Shown: piece after piece, positions 53,686 to 61,497 of the stretch
How the letters are laid out: each line of letters opens with the position of its first letter
Numbering within the stretch: the stretch's first letter is position 1
Source of the DNA: Geothrix paludis
Lineage (GTDB): Bacteria; Acidobacteriota; Holophagae; Holophagales; Holophagaceae
Assembly (NCBI RefSeq): GCF_022808815.1
Contig: NZ_JAKZLC010000006.1
Span: forward strand, 124,001 to 188,000
Length of the DNA: 64,000 bases
Direction of reading: 5' to 3'
Translations under genes and position numbers: made by a program
The notes under the pieces: generated by a model
The model's database searches: none
Told to the model about the DNA's origin: nothing
The model's input: only the letters and a program-made list of their open reading frames with translations

Positions 53686-54366
53686 ATGCGTGCCGTGATC
53701 TTCGCCTTCCTGGCCGTTTGCGTCCAAGCTCAGCCGCCGGCCTTCCTGGCCCAGCTCCCTCCGGCAGCCCAGGCCGAGGCCCAGGACATCATCGATCGGG
53801 CCGACTTCATCTTCGAGACCCAGACCCAGCCCAAGCATGTGCGGCTGGCGAGCATGGAGAAGCTCTTCGACCATCCCCGGCTGGCCTCGGCCATGTGGCG
53901 CCACTGCCAGTTCGTGCCGGCCTTTTATGCCTTCATCCATCCCGACGGATCCTGGAGCATCGACGACGCGCACGGGCTGAAGGGCACGCTCCGCCTCGTG
54001 TACCAGCGGCCTGGGCACCGGGTCTACCTGGTGGAGGGCGTGGCCGAGAAGGGCCGACTCAAGACCCCCTTCGCCGTGAAGGCGAAGATGCTCACCTCGT
54101 ACCGCTACTGGGAGGGGAAGCACGGCTTCGAGACCCACCTCCAGACCTGGACGGCCCTGGATTCCGCCCTGCTGGGGGCCATCGCCCGGCCCTTCCGGGG
54201 CTACATCAAACACCGGCAGGATGAGTTCATCGCCTACATCAACGGGAACGTGGCCACCTTCGGCGAGTTCGCCGACCTGAGCCCCCAGGACTTCCACGGC
54301 CCCCTCAAGCGGGACGGCGATGCCATCGCCCTCCGCGAGTTCGAGACCCTGTTCCTGAGGAAGTGA
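53686..54366 (+). CDS. exported protein, function unknown
   Basis: 226 aa. Signal peptide MRAVIFAFLAVCVQAQ. The mature part has no recognised domain; it has an even mix of helices and strands (GLKGTLRLVYQRPGHRVYLVEG, AVKAKMLTSYRYWEGKHGFETHLQTWTA), and FIAYINGNVATFGEFADLSP near the C-terminus. A periplasmic protein of DUF type is likely. Its stop overlaps the next start (TGATG at 54364-54368), forming an operon with the two membrane proteins after it. Confidence 0.75.
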   Translation: MRAVIFAFLAVCVQAQPPAFLAQLPPAAQAEAQDIIDRADFIFETQTQPKHVRLASMEKLFDHPRLASAMWRHCQFVPAFYAFIHPDGSWSIDDAHGLKGTLRLVYQRPGHRVYLVEGVAEKGRLKTPFAVKAKMLTSYRYWEGKHGFETHLQTWTALDSALLGAIARPFRGYIKHRQDEFIAYINGNVATFGEFADLSPQDFHGPLKRDGDAIALREFETLFLRK

Positions 54367-55073
54367 TGGGGGTTCCCTTCACGGACGCGATCCGAGCGCC
54401 CTTTTGGGCCCCTATTCGAGCATTGGTCAGGCCCTCCGAGGCGTTCAGCGAGCCACCGCCGCCCCTGGGCCGGGCCCTGGTCCGGATGCTGGCCGTGTGG
54501 GTGCCGCTGTCCCTGGCCAACACCGGCCTGACGGTCTGGCGGACGCTCGAATCCTATGCCCAGCTTCGACAGAAGGCCCCGCCAGCCTGGCTGGAGCATG
54601 CCCTGGGCGCCGATCCGGACGTGTGGCGGGAGCTGCTCCGATCCCTTCCGCCCTCTCCAGCCTTCGAGCGCATCTGGCCCTGGCTGCTGCTGATCGTGCC
54701 CCTGGGCGTGCTGGGGACCTGGATCCATGACGCCGTCTGGGACCACGCGGGGTTGTGGCTGGTGGGAGGGCTGAAGGCGAAGCGCGGCTTCCGGGCCACC
54801 CTGGTGGCCGAGGCCGAGGCCCTGCGCATCACGGCCCTGGGTACGCTGATCGGCCTGCTGGGCTTCGTGCCCGTCCTGGGCACGCTGCTGGCCTTTCCGC
54901 TGCTGCTCCTGGACGGCTACCTGTGGCTCTTCCGCGGCTTCGCCCTGGGGGCCAGGCATGGCTGCGGGGCCTGGCGGGGGATGGCCGCCACCGTGGTCCA
55001 TGCGGTCCTGCTTGGGGCCTGCGCGCTCGGCCTGGCGGGGCTCCTGCTGGCGATGCTGCGGGTGGCCACGTGA
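54366..55073 (+). CDS. Yip1-like multi-pass membrane protein
   Basis: 235 aa. N-terminal polar part with SEAFSEPPPPLGRALVRML, then four to five predicted membrane helices (LALVGLTVWR-type first helix, WLLLIVPLGVLGTWI, TALGTLIGLLGFVPVLGTLLAFPLLLLDGYLW, ALGLAGLLLAMLRVA, quoted in parts). The layout fits the Yip1 family, whose bacterial role is not known. The start overlaps the preceding stop; the stop overlaps the GTG of the DUF2752 gene. An alternative GTG start at 54363 would add one residue. Confidence 0.72.
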   Translation: MGVPFTDAIRAPFWAPIRALVRPSEAFSEPPPPLGRALVRMLAVWVPLSLANTGLTVWRTLESYAQLRQKAPPAWLEHALGADPDVWRELLRSLPPSPAFERIWPWLLLIVPLGVLGTWIHDAVWDHAGLWLVGGLKAKRGFRATLVAEAEALRITALGTLIGLLGFVPVLGTLLAFPLLLLDGYLWLFRGFALGARHGCGAWRGMAATVVHAVLLGACALGLAGLLLAMLRVAT

Positions 55074-55444
55074 GGCGGGTGCCCTGGATCGCCCTGGCCG
55101 CCCTGGGCCTGGGGCTGGGTGTCCGGCTGGCGGGCTTTCTGGTCCCCTGGGCCGAGCTGCTTCCCGGCTGCGCCTTCAAGCGGGTCACGGGGGTCGCCTG
55201 CGCCACCTGCGGGCTGACGCGCGGAACCTTGGCTCTGGGGCAGGGTCAGTGGGGGGCGGCCCTCCATTGGTACCCGGCCCTGGCGATCCTCGCCGCCGCG
55301 GCGCCCGTGGCGGTTCTTTGGGACCTCCGCCGGGCCTGGCGGGGCGATCCCTACCCGCCTCTGCCGGACTCCCGGGGCCTCCGGCTCGGGGCCTGGCTTC
55401 TGCTGGCCGGGATCTGGGCGCTCCAGGCGGCCAGGGGGATCTAG
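55070..55444 (+). CDS. DUF2752 family membrane protein
   Basis: 124 aa with three predicted helices. The family signature is present: a Gly-Cys before a helix (LLPGCAFKRVTGVACATCGLTR), that is C-x(n)-G-x-x-C-x-x-C-G-x-T-R. The conserved cysteines may bind metal; the function is unknown. GTG start overlaps the stop of the Yip1-like gene (GTGA). Its stop is followed by 67 bases before the Roadblock gene. Confidence 0.85.
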   Translation: MRRVPWIALAALGLGLGVRLAGFLVPWAELLPGCAFKRVTGVACATCGLTRGTLALGQGQWGAALHWYPALAILAAAAPVAVLWDLRRAWRGDPYPPLPDSRGLRLGAWLLLAGIWALQAARGI

Positions 55445-55511
55445 GGGCCCGGGTTTTGCCATGGCCACTCAGTGCGGTCATGCTGTCAGCACGCATTGCC
55501 GGAGTCCCATC

Positions 55512-55868
55512 ATGTTCCAGAAACTCCTGGATCGGCTCATCGAACAGGTGCCCGAGGCCTTGGCCGCGACCTTCAACGATCGCGACGGGGATCCCATCTG
55601 CTCCCGCACCATCCAGGTCTCCAACGAGGGGCTGCAGCTTCTCGGGGCCTACCAGCACGTGGTGAAGCGGCACCTGCAGCAGGCGGTGGAGGAGTTCGAC
55701 CGCGGCGAGGTGAAGCAGGTGGCCTTCGCCACGGAACAGCACTGGATCCTCATGATGGGCGCCAAGGAGCAGTGCACGCTGGTGCTGGTGATGCAACGGG
55801 ACGGCCTTCTGGGCCGGGCCCGGTTCTACATGGAGAAGGCCGTCGAGGCCCTGAACGTCGAACTGTAG
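55512..55868 (+). CDS. Roadblock/LC7-domain protein
   Basis: 118 aa. Roadblock/LC7 fold (beta-sandwich with helices): N-terminal LLDRLIEQVPEALAATFNDRDGDPI and the central VAFATEQHWILMMGAKEQCTLVLVMQRD. Bacterial members pair with small GTPases such as MglA, or act as dimers in regulation of transport and polarity. No MglA-like gene lies in the window. Start ATG 55512 has GGAG 7 bases before it; the ATG at 55461 has none. It precedes nupC by 9 bases, so it may regulate that transporter, which is inference. Confidence 0.88.
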   Translation: MFQKLLDRLIEQVPEALAATFNDRDGDPICSRTIQVSNEGLQLLGAYQHVVKRHLQQAVEEFDRGEVKQVAFATEQHWILMMGAKEQCTLVLVMQRDGLLGRARFYMEKAVEALNVEL

Positions 55869-55877
55869 GGAGCCTGG

Positions 55878-57251
55878 ATGGAACGCTTCATGGGTCTGGC
55901 CGGAATCGTGGCCTTTGTGGCCATTGCGTACGCGCTGTCGCACAAGCGCAGCGCCATCCACTGGCGGACCATCGCCTGGGGCCTCACGCTCCAGTGGGTC
56001 TTCGCCCTGATCGTCCTCAAGGGCTCCGCCATCGCGGGGCTGCTGTCCTTCCTGCCCTTCCCGAAGGGAGCCGGCTGGGTGGTGCTGCTGCTGATGTTCA
56101 CGCCCCTGCTGCTCCGGCGGTTCGCCTCGTACGAGAACAGGCCCCTCAATTGGGGCCTGTTCGGCGTCATCGTCCTGGGACTGCTCCGGGGCAACCTGGT
56201 GGGCTCCACCTTCGACAAGATGCGCGTGGTGGTCGAGCACCTCATGGCCTACGCCCACGAGGGCGCCAGCTTCGTTTTCGGGTCCCTGTCCGACGGCCCC
56301 GGCGGCAAGGTGGGCATGGTGTTCGCCTTCGCGGTGCTGCCCACCATCATCTTCGTGGCCTCCATCTTCGCGGTGCTCTACTACATCGGCGTCATGCAGT
56401 GGGTGGTGGGCGCGGCGGCCCGGGCCATGGGGCGCTTCCTCAAGGTCTCCGGCGCCGAGAGCGTGAGCGTGGCCGCCAGCATCCTCATGGGCCAGACCGA
56501 GGCGCCCCTCACCATCCGGCCCTTCCTGGCGCGCATGACCCGCAGCGAGCTCATGGTGATCATGACGGCGGGCATGGCCCACGTGTCCGGCAGCATCATG
56601 GTGGCCTACGTGCAGGTGGCCCACGTGGACATCGTGCACCTGCTCACGGCGGTGATCATGACGGCGCCCGGGGCGGTGATGATGGCCAAGCTGCTGGAGC
56701 CCGAGACCGAGGCCCCCGAGACCGCCGGCGAGGTCAAGGTGGACATCCCCACCCACGATGCCAATGTGCTGGACGCCGCGGCCCGGGGCGCCTTCGAGGG
56801 CGGGCAGCTGGCCTTCAATGTGGCCGTCATGCTGATCGCCTTCATCGCCCTCATCTATCTGATCAACGGGCTGATGAAGGCCATCCATCCCGGGTTCAGT
56901 CTGGAGATGGTGCTGGGCGCGGTGTTCAAGCCCTTCGCCTACCTCATGGGCGTGCCCTGGATCGAGGCCGGCCAGGTGGGGTCCCTCCTGGGTAAGCGCA
57001 TGGTGGTCAACGAGTTCGTGGCCTTCCTGGACCTGGGCGCCATGACCAACCTCTCCGCCAAGGCGAGGCTGATTTCGACCTTCGCCCTCTGCGGCTTCGC
57101 CAACTTCAGCAGCATCGCCATCCAGGTGGGGGGCATCGGGGCCCTGGTGCCCGAGCGCCGGGGCGATCTGGCCCGCCTGGGCCTGCGGGCCATGCTGGCT
57201 GGCACCCTGGCCAACTTCCTGAGCGCCTGCATCGCGGGGATCTTGACCTAG
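55878..57251 (+). CDS. nupC: NupC/CNT-family concentrative nucleoside transporter
   Basis: 457 aa. Membrane helices throughout with the CNT marks GAESVSVAASILMGQTEAPLTIRPF (Q-T-E-A-P), MARMTRSELMVIMTAGMAHVSGSIMVAYV-type stretch (MTAGMAHVSGSIM), and NEFVAFLDLG, FALCGFANFSSIAIQVGG near the end. CNT proteins import nucleosides with Na+ or H+. About 10-12 helices, as usual. It follows the Roadblock gene by 9 bases. The DNA after the stop is AT-rich with an A run. Confidence 0.93.
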   Translation: MERFMGLAGIVAFVAIAYALSHKRSAIHWRTIAWGLTLQWVFALIVLKGSAIAGLLSFLPFPKGAGWVVLLLMFTPLLLRRFASYENRPLNWGLFGVIVLGLLRGNLVGSTFDKMRVVVEHLMAYAHEGASFVFGSLSDGPGGKVGMVFAFAVLPTIIFVASIFAVLYYIGVMQWVVGAAARAMGRFLKVSGAESVSVAASILMGQTEAPLTIRPFLARMTRSELMVIMTAGMAHVSGSIMVAYVQVAHVDIVHLLTAVIMTAPGAVMMAKLLEPETEAPETAGEVKVDIPTHDANVLDAAARGAFEGGQLAFNVAVMLIAFIALIYLINGLMKAIHPGFSLEMVLGAVFKPFAYLMGVPWIEAGQVGSLLGKRMVVNEFVAFLDLGAMTNLSAKARLISTFALCGFANFSSIAIQVGGIGALVPERRGDLARLGLRAMLAGTLANFLSACIAGILT

Positions 57252-57328
57252 AAAAAAACAGTACGAAAAAATCGATATTCCAACAGCCGTTATCCAGGGA
57301 TAGAGTGGAGGGGCTGGAGGTGGTTTGG
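57252..57328 (+). other. AT-rich gap after nupC, possible promoter
   Basis: AAAAAAAC then TACGAAAAAATCGATATTCC, and ATAGAGT at 57300-57306, a weak -10. A promoter for the short periplasmic protein gene is likely here; no clear -35 is assigned. Confidence 0.3.
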
Positions 57329-57829
57329 ATGGCCCGTTTCAGGACCCTGGTGTTCTCGTGCGCCCTTGCTTCGCTGTCGCTCGCGGCCGGGGACTATGAC
57401 GCCCTCGTCGGGACCATGGGAAAAGCCTGGCCCCAGGTGAAGACCCTCGCGGTGGTCTGCGACGCGGCAGGCAGCAAGAAGGCCGTCGCGGCCCTGACCG
57501 CGGCCGGGGACGGCTTCAAGGTCCTGGTCGTGGATGTCAAGGGACCCCAGGACGTGGGCCGGGCGGTCGCCGCCCTGTCGGGCCGGAAGCCGGATGCGGT
57601 CGTGCTCCTGGCGGGGGACCATGTGGCGGGGGACGGCACGTCCGTGGCCAGCTTCATCATCCAGCGCATGGCGATCCAGAAGATCCCCACCGTGGCCACG
57701 ACCGAGGCGGCCGTGAAGCAAGGGGCCGTCCTGGCCATCGGGCCCGGGACTGGGGGCCGGCTGCTGGCCAACGTCAAGGTCGCCAACGTGGTGGGCGTGT
57801 CGGTGCCTCCGGCCGCGACCACCTTCTGA
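57329..57829 (+). CDS. short exported protein resembling one lobe of an ABC substrate-binding protein
   Basis: 166 aa. Signal peptide MARFRTLVFSCALASLSLAAG. The mature part has alternating beta-alpha units (VKTLAVVCDAAGSKKAVAAL, FKVLVVDVKGPQDVGRAVAAL, PDAVVLLAGDHVAGDG, IPTVATTEAAVKQGAVLAIG), like the DUF534/TrpX-type substrate-binding family, but half the usual length (about 320 aa). It is not obviously broken: its ribosome site and stop are good. No permease or ATPase is adjacent. It may be a remnant or a small binding protein; a response-regulator-like fold is possible. Confidence 0.7.
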   Translation: MARFRTLVFSCALASLSLAAGDYDALVGTMGKAWPQVKTLAVVCDAAGSKKAVAALTAAGDGFKVLVVDVKGPQDVGRAVAALSGRKPDAVVLLAGDHVAGDGTSVASFIIQRMAIQKIPTVATTEAAVKQGAVLAIGPGTGGRLLANVKVANVVGVSVPPAATTF

Positions 57830-57847
57830 CGTCCTGGCTGGACACCG

Positions 57848-57880
57848 ACGGAAAGGGGCTGCCCGGCAGCCCCTTTCCGT
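57848..57880. terminator. bidirectional terminator with 15-bp stem
   Basis: ACGGAAAGGGGCTGC and its exact complement flank a 3-base loop (CCG). The hairpin lies between convergent genes, 18 bases after one stop and 9 before the other. The A3 and T3 inside the stem ends give weak U tracts on both strands. Confidence 0.88.
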
Positions 57881-57889
57881 TGGCACCGA

Positions 57890-58729
57890 TCAGTGGACGT
57901 GCGCCAGGTCCTCGGCTCCGTCCCTCGGCGGCTCGATTCCGCGCCAGCCGGCCTTCCAGGCCAGGTTCAGCAGAAGGCCCAGGGTGATGTAGGCGGCGAA
58001 GAAGCCCACGAAGAACCGCTGCTGAAGAAGGATCATCAGCGCGAAGATCAGCACGATGGTGAAGCTGGTCAGCATGGCGGCACGAGGACTGCCGGCGCGC
58101 TTCTTGAAGCTGGGGAAGCGGATCGTGGAGACCATCAGGAGGCCGACCAGGAACAGCCCTGCGGCGAACGCATAGGCCTGGAGGGCCACCGCCGGGGGCG
58201 TGGGCCTCCAGATGATCACGGAGGCCACGCAGGCCGCTCCGGCGGGGATGGGAAGGCCCACGAAGTAGCGGGGATCCACAGCGCCCACCTGCACGTTGAA
58301 GCGTGCCAGGCGCAGGGCGCCGCAGGCCGTGAAGACGAAGCAGGCCGCCCAGCCCACGGCCCGCAGGTGAGAATCCTGGATGCCCAGGTGGAAGAAACCA
58401 TACCGGTAGGCGAGGATGGCCGGGGCCATGCCGAAGCTGACCACGTCCGCCAGGCTGTCCAGCTGCACGCCGAACTCCGTGGCCGTGTTGGTGGCCCGGG
58501 CCACCCGGCCGTCCAGGCCATCGAAGACCCCCGCCAGCACCAGCAGGCCCGCGGCCCAGAGGAAATAGCGCTCGGGGGTGGCGCCGGCGGCGTTGATGGA
58601 CATGACCACGCTGGAGAAGCCGCAGAAGATGGAGGCCATGGTGATGCTGGAGGGCAGCACGAACATGGACCGGCGCATGGCGCGCTTCCGGCGGTCGCGG
58701 CGTTCCTCTGGGCTCAAGCGGGGTCGCAT
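57890..58729 (-). CDS. pssA: CDP-diacylglycerol-serine O-phosphatidyltransferase
   Basis: PssA makes phosphatidylserine from CDP-diacylglycerol and serine at the inner membrane. 279 aa; the N-terminus is a basic stretch (RRDRRKRAMRRS) followed by six to eight membrane helices. The CDP-alcohol phosphotransferase motif DG-x2-AR-x8-G-x3-D-x3-D is complete: DGLDGRVAR, then GVQLDSLADVVSFG. The start ATG 58729 is chosen because the sequence upstream in frame lies in the divergent region and in mnmG. No Psd gene is adjacent. Confidence 0.93.
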   Translation of the reverse strand: MRPRLSPEERRDRRKRAMRRSMFVLPSSITMASIFCGFSSVVMSINAAGATPERYFLWAAGLLVLAGVFDGLDGRVARATNTATEFGVQLDSLADVVSFGMAPAILAYRYGFFHLGIQDSHLRAVGWAACFVFTACGALRLARFNVQVGAVDPRYFVGLPIPAGAACVASVIIWRPTPPAVALQAYAFAAGLFLVGLLMVSTIRFPSFKKRAGSPRAAMLTSFTIVLIFALMILLQQRFFVGFFAAYITLGLLLNLAWKAGWRGIEPPRDGAEDLAHVH

Positions 58730-58807
58730 GGGGCCATTTTCACACATCCCGGCGGCTCCCGAGCGCGCCGAGTGGGGAGGGTATCCTGTCACCCTTCGGA
58801 GGCGCGG

Positions 58808-60691
58808 GTGAAGCAGGTGGTGGTGATTGGCGGAGGACACGCAGGCATAGAAGCTGCGCACATCGCCGCCCGGCTGGGCCTGGCCACGACGCTTCTCACC
58901 ATGAACCTGGACCAGATCGGCCAGATGAGCTGCAACCCCAGCATCGGCGGGGTGGGCAAGGGCCACATGGTGCGCGAGCTGGACGCCCTGGGCGGCGCCA
59001 TGGGCCGCCTCATCGACGCCACGGGCATCCACTTCCGCATCCTCAACGAGAGCCGGGGCGTGGCCGTGCGCGGCCCCCGGGCCCAGGCGGACAAGGTGAA
59101 GTACCGCATCGCCGCCCGCCACCTGCTGGAGCACACGCCGAACCTGCGCCTCCGCCAGGGCATCGCCGCCGCCCTCCTCTGGTCCGAAGGCACCCGGGGC
59201 CTCCGCGGGGTGGAGCTGCTGGACGGTTCCGTGCTGCCCTGCGACGCCGTGGTGGTCACCAGCGGCACCTTCCTCAACGGGCGCATCCTCATCGGCGAGC
59301 GCCGCATCGAGGCGGGCCGGGCCGGGGAACCCGCCAGCACGCATCTGGCGGAGCAGATGCGAAGCCTGGGGCTGCGTCACCGGCGCCTGAAGACCGGCAC
59401 CAGTCCGCGGTTGGCCCGGGCCAGCATCGACTTCGCGCGGCTGGAGGTCCAGCCCGGCGACGACCCGCCACGGCCCTTCAGCTTCTTCAGCCCGGGGATC
59501 CCCCAGCCCCAGGTGCCTTGCCACATCGTGCACACGACCCCGGAGACCGAGGCCATCGTGCGGGAGAACCTGCCGAAGTCGAGCCTCTACGGCGGGCACA
59601 TCGAAGGCGTCGGGCCCCGGTACTGCCCCTCCATCGAGGACAAGTTCGTGAAGTTCCCGGACAAGGGGCGTCACCAGATCTTCGTGGAGCCCGAGAGCCT
59701 GGAGACCGAGGAGATCTACCTGGCGGGCCTCTCCACCTCCATGCCGCCGGACGTGCAGCTCCGCATGGTGCGGAGCCTCTCGGGCTTCGAAGCCGCCGAG
59801 ATCCTGCGTCCCGGCTATGCCATCGAGTACGACAGCTTCGATCCCCTGCAGCTTCGACGGGACCTCTCCGTGACGGGCCTGGAGGGCGTCTGGTTCGCCG
59901 GTCAGATCAACGGCACCACTGGCTACGAGGAGGCGGCCGGTCAGGGCCTGCTGGCGGGCATCAACGCCGCGCGCTGGCTGGAAGGCAGGGAACCGGTGGT
60001 GCTCGGCCGGGACCAGGCCTACCTGGGCGTGATGATCGATGACCTTGTCACCAAGGGCACGGACGAACCCTACCGCATGCTCACGGCCCGGGCCGAGCAT
60101 CGCTTGGGCTTGGCCTGCGACCTGGCGGACGCCCGCCTTCTCGCCGTCGCCCGGGACCTGGGGGCCCTCCAGCCCGGGGAACTGGCCCTGGTGGAGGCCA
60201 AGGTGGCGCGGCGGGAGCGGCTGCGCGCCCAGTGCGAGGCCGCCTGGGTGACCCAGACCAGCCCCTTCGGGCCCGTGGCCACGTCCGCCGGGCTGCGGTT
60301 GGAGGCCGGGCTGTCCCTGTCGGACCTACTCCGCCGGCAGCAGATGGGGCCCGAGCAGGCCGAAGCCTGCCTGGCCCTGCTGGACGGGTGGGCCGATCCG
60401 GAGCCCGGGTGGGATCCGGCCCGGGAGCGGGACCTGCTGCTCTTCGAGCTGCGCTACGCCCCCTACCGCGAACGGGAGGCCCGCCTCCTGGAAGGCCACC
60501 GGGCCTGGGACCACGTGAGGATCCCCGCGGACTTCCGCATCGAGCACCTGCACGGCCTGTCAAAGGAAGTCCTGGAGAAGCTGACCTTGCACCGACCTGA
60601 GACCCTGGGGCAGGCCAGCCGGATCCCCGGCATCACCCCGGCCGCCGTGACCCTGCTGCACCTGCATATCCATCGTTCCACGCGCATATAG
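58808..60691 (+). CDS. mnmG: tRNA uridine-5-carboxymethylaminomethyl modification enzyme MnmG
   Basis: MnmG (GidA) with MnmE adds the cmnm5 group to U34 of tRNAs. 627 aa, normal. FAD-binding start VVVIGGGHAGIEAAHIAARLG, then MSCNPSIGGVGKGH, LNESRGVAVRGPRAQADK, LRPGYAIEYD, FAGQINGTTGYEEAAGQGLLAGINAA. GTG 58808 is the start, behind GGAGG at 58798-58802. The C-terminal domain (MTARAEHRLGL onward) is complete. MnmE is not in the window. Confidence 0.96.
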   Translation: MKQVVVIGGGHAGIEAAHIAARLGLATTLLTMNLDQIGQMSCNPSIGGVGKGHMVRELDALGGAMGRLIDATGIHFRILNESRGVAVRGPRAQADKVKYRIAARHLLEHTPNLRLRQGIAAALLWSEGTRGLRGVELLDGSVLPCDAVVVTSGTFLNGRILIGERRIEAGRAGEPASTHLAEQMRSLGLRHRRLKTGTSPRLARASIDFARLEVQPGDDPPRPFSFFSPGIPQPQVPCHIVHTTPETEAIVRENLPKSSLYGGHIEGVGPRYCPSIEDKFVKFPDKGRHQIFVEPESLETEEIYLAGLSTSMPPDVQLRMVRSLSGFEAAEILRPGYAIEYDSFDPLQLRRDLSVTGLEGVWFAGQINGTTGYEEAAGQGLLAGINAARWLEGREPVVLGRDQAYLGVMIDDLVTKGTDEPYRMLTARAEHRLGLACDLADARLLAVARDLGALQPGELALVEAKVARRERLRAQCEAAWVTQTSPFGPVATSAGLRLEAGLSLSDLLRRQQMGPEQAEACLALLDGWADPEPGWDPARERDLLLFELRYAPYREREARLLEGHRAWDHVRIPADFRIEHLHGLSKEVLEKLTLHRPETLGQASRIPGITPAAVTLLHLHIHRSTRI

Positions 60692-60709
60692 TTTTTTGTG
60701 ATTTTATCC

Positions 60710-60740
60710 TTGATCTTCCATGTAACTGGAAGCTTAGACT
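60710..60740 (+). promoter_or_regulatory. MerR-type promoter/operator of the copper operon
   Basis: The -35 TTGATC (60710-60715) and -10 TAGACT (60735-60740) are 19 bases apart, two more than usual. The spacer contains the dyad CTTCCA-TGTAAC-TGGAAG (60715-60732), like CueR/HmrR-type boxes. This layout is the hallmark of promoters that a MerR protein activates by distorting DNA. It sits 27 bases ahead of the merR-type gene. Confidence 0.8.
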
Positions 60741-60767
60741 GGGGGTGTTCGTCTTCGGGAGGGTCCC

Positions 60768-61256
60768 ATGTCGACCGTCGTTGACCTCCACCCAGCACCT
60801 GCTCCGGCGTTTGCTGCGCCACGCATGCTGAAGATCGGCCAGCTTGCCGCCCGTTCGGGCCTGACGGCCAGGAACCTGCGCTTCTATGCCGATGCCGGGG
60901 TCTTCGGGGAGCTGCCCCGGTCCCCGAAGGGCTACCGCCTGTTCCCCCCCCAGGCCGTCCAGTGGGTGCGCATCCTGAAGGCCTCCCAGGCCGCGGGATT
61001 CACCCTGGACGAGGTGCAGGAGCTCCTCCGGGCCCTGCGGCAGGACAGCGCGCCCTGCGCCCACGTGCGCGACGCGCTCGGCGGCAAGCTCAGGGCCCTC
61101 GAAAGCAAGCTGGCCGAGATCCAGCTGCTGGTCGAGATCCTGCGCGTCACCCTGGGCACCCCCGACGGACAGAGCAGCGATCTCGGCTGCAACCTGATGG
61201 AAACCTTGCTCGCCGAAGCCAAGCGCCTGCCCGCCCTCACGGAGCTGCGGGCCTGA
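60768..61256 (+). CDS. MerR-family metal-responsive regulator
   Basis: 162 aa. Winged helix-turn-helix: LKIGQLAARSGLTARNLRFYADAGVF, SPKGYRLFP; dimerisation helix with VDEVQELLRAL-like sequence (TLDEVQELLRAL). A 19-residue Ala/Pro extension precedes the DNA-binding domain. Candidate metal ligands are Cys97 (APCAHVRD), His99 and Cys141 (LGCNLME), closer to the ZntR/PbrR pattern than the CueR C-x7-C loop. The two genes after it are a copper chaperone and a copper ATPase, so it very likely senses copper or silver; zinc or lead is possible. Confidence 0.9.
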   Translation: MSTVVDLHPAPAPAFAAPRMLKIGQLAARSGLTARNLRFYADAGVFGELPRSPKGYRLFPPQAVQWVRILKASQAAGFTLDEVQELLRALRQDSAPCAHVRDALGGKLRALESKLAEIQLLVEILRVTLGTPDGQSSDLGCNLMETLLAEAKRLPALTELRA

Positions 61257-61272
61257 ACCCCCGGGAGAACCC

Positions 61273-61479
61273 ATGAACATCCAGACCTATCGTGTGACCG
61301 GCATGACCTGCGGCGGCTGTGTCCGTCACGTGGACAAGGCGTTGCGGGCCATGCCCGGCGTCACGGACGTGGTGGTGGACCTTTCCAAAAGCTCCGCCAC
61401 CGTGAGCGGCACCGCGACTTTCGAGGCTCTGGCCGCGGCGGTGGCCGAGGCCGGCTACCAGATGTCAAAGCAGGCCTAG
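61273..61479 (+). CDS. copZ: copper chaperone CopZ-like HMA protein
   Basis: 68 aa, a single heavy-metal-associated domain. The metal loop is GMTCGGCVRHV with Cys13 and Cys16. The ferredoxin-like fold follows to YQMSKQA. It is highly similar to the N-terminal domain of the ATPase next to it (same length, [11 protein letters not shown]), pointing to shared ancestry. It should hand Cu(I) to the ATPase. Gap of 16 bases from the regulator gene and 18 from copA. Confidence 0.94.
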   Translation: MNIQTYRVTGMTCGGCVRHVDKALRAMPGVTDVVVDLSKSSATVSGTATFEALAAAVAEAGYQMSKQA

Positions 61480-61497
61480 GCCACCTCTGGAAGGCTT

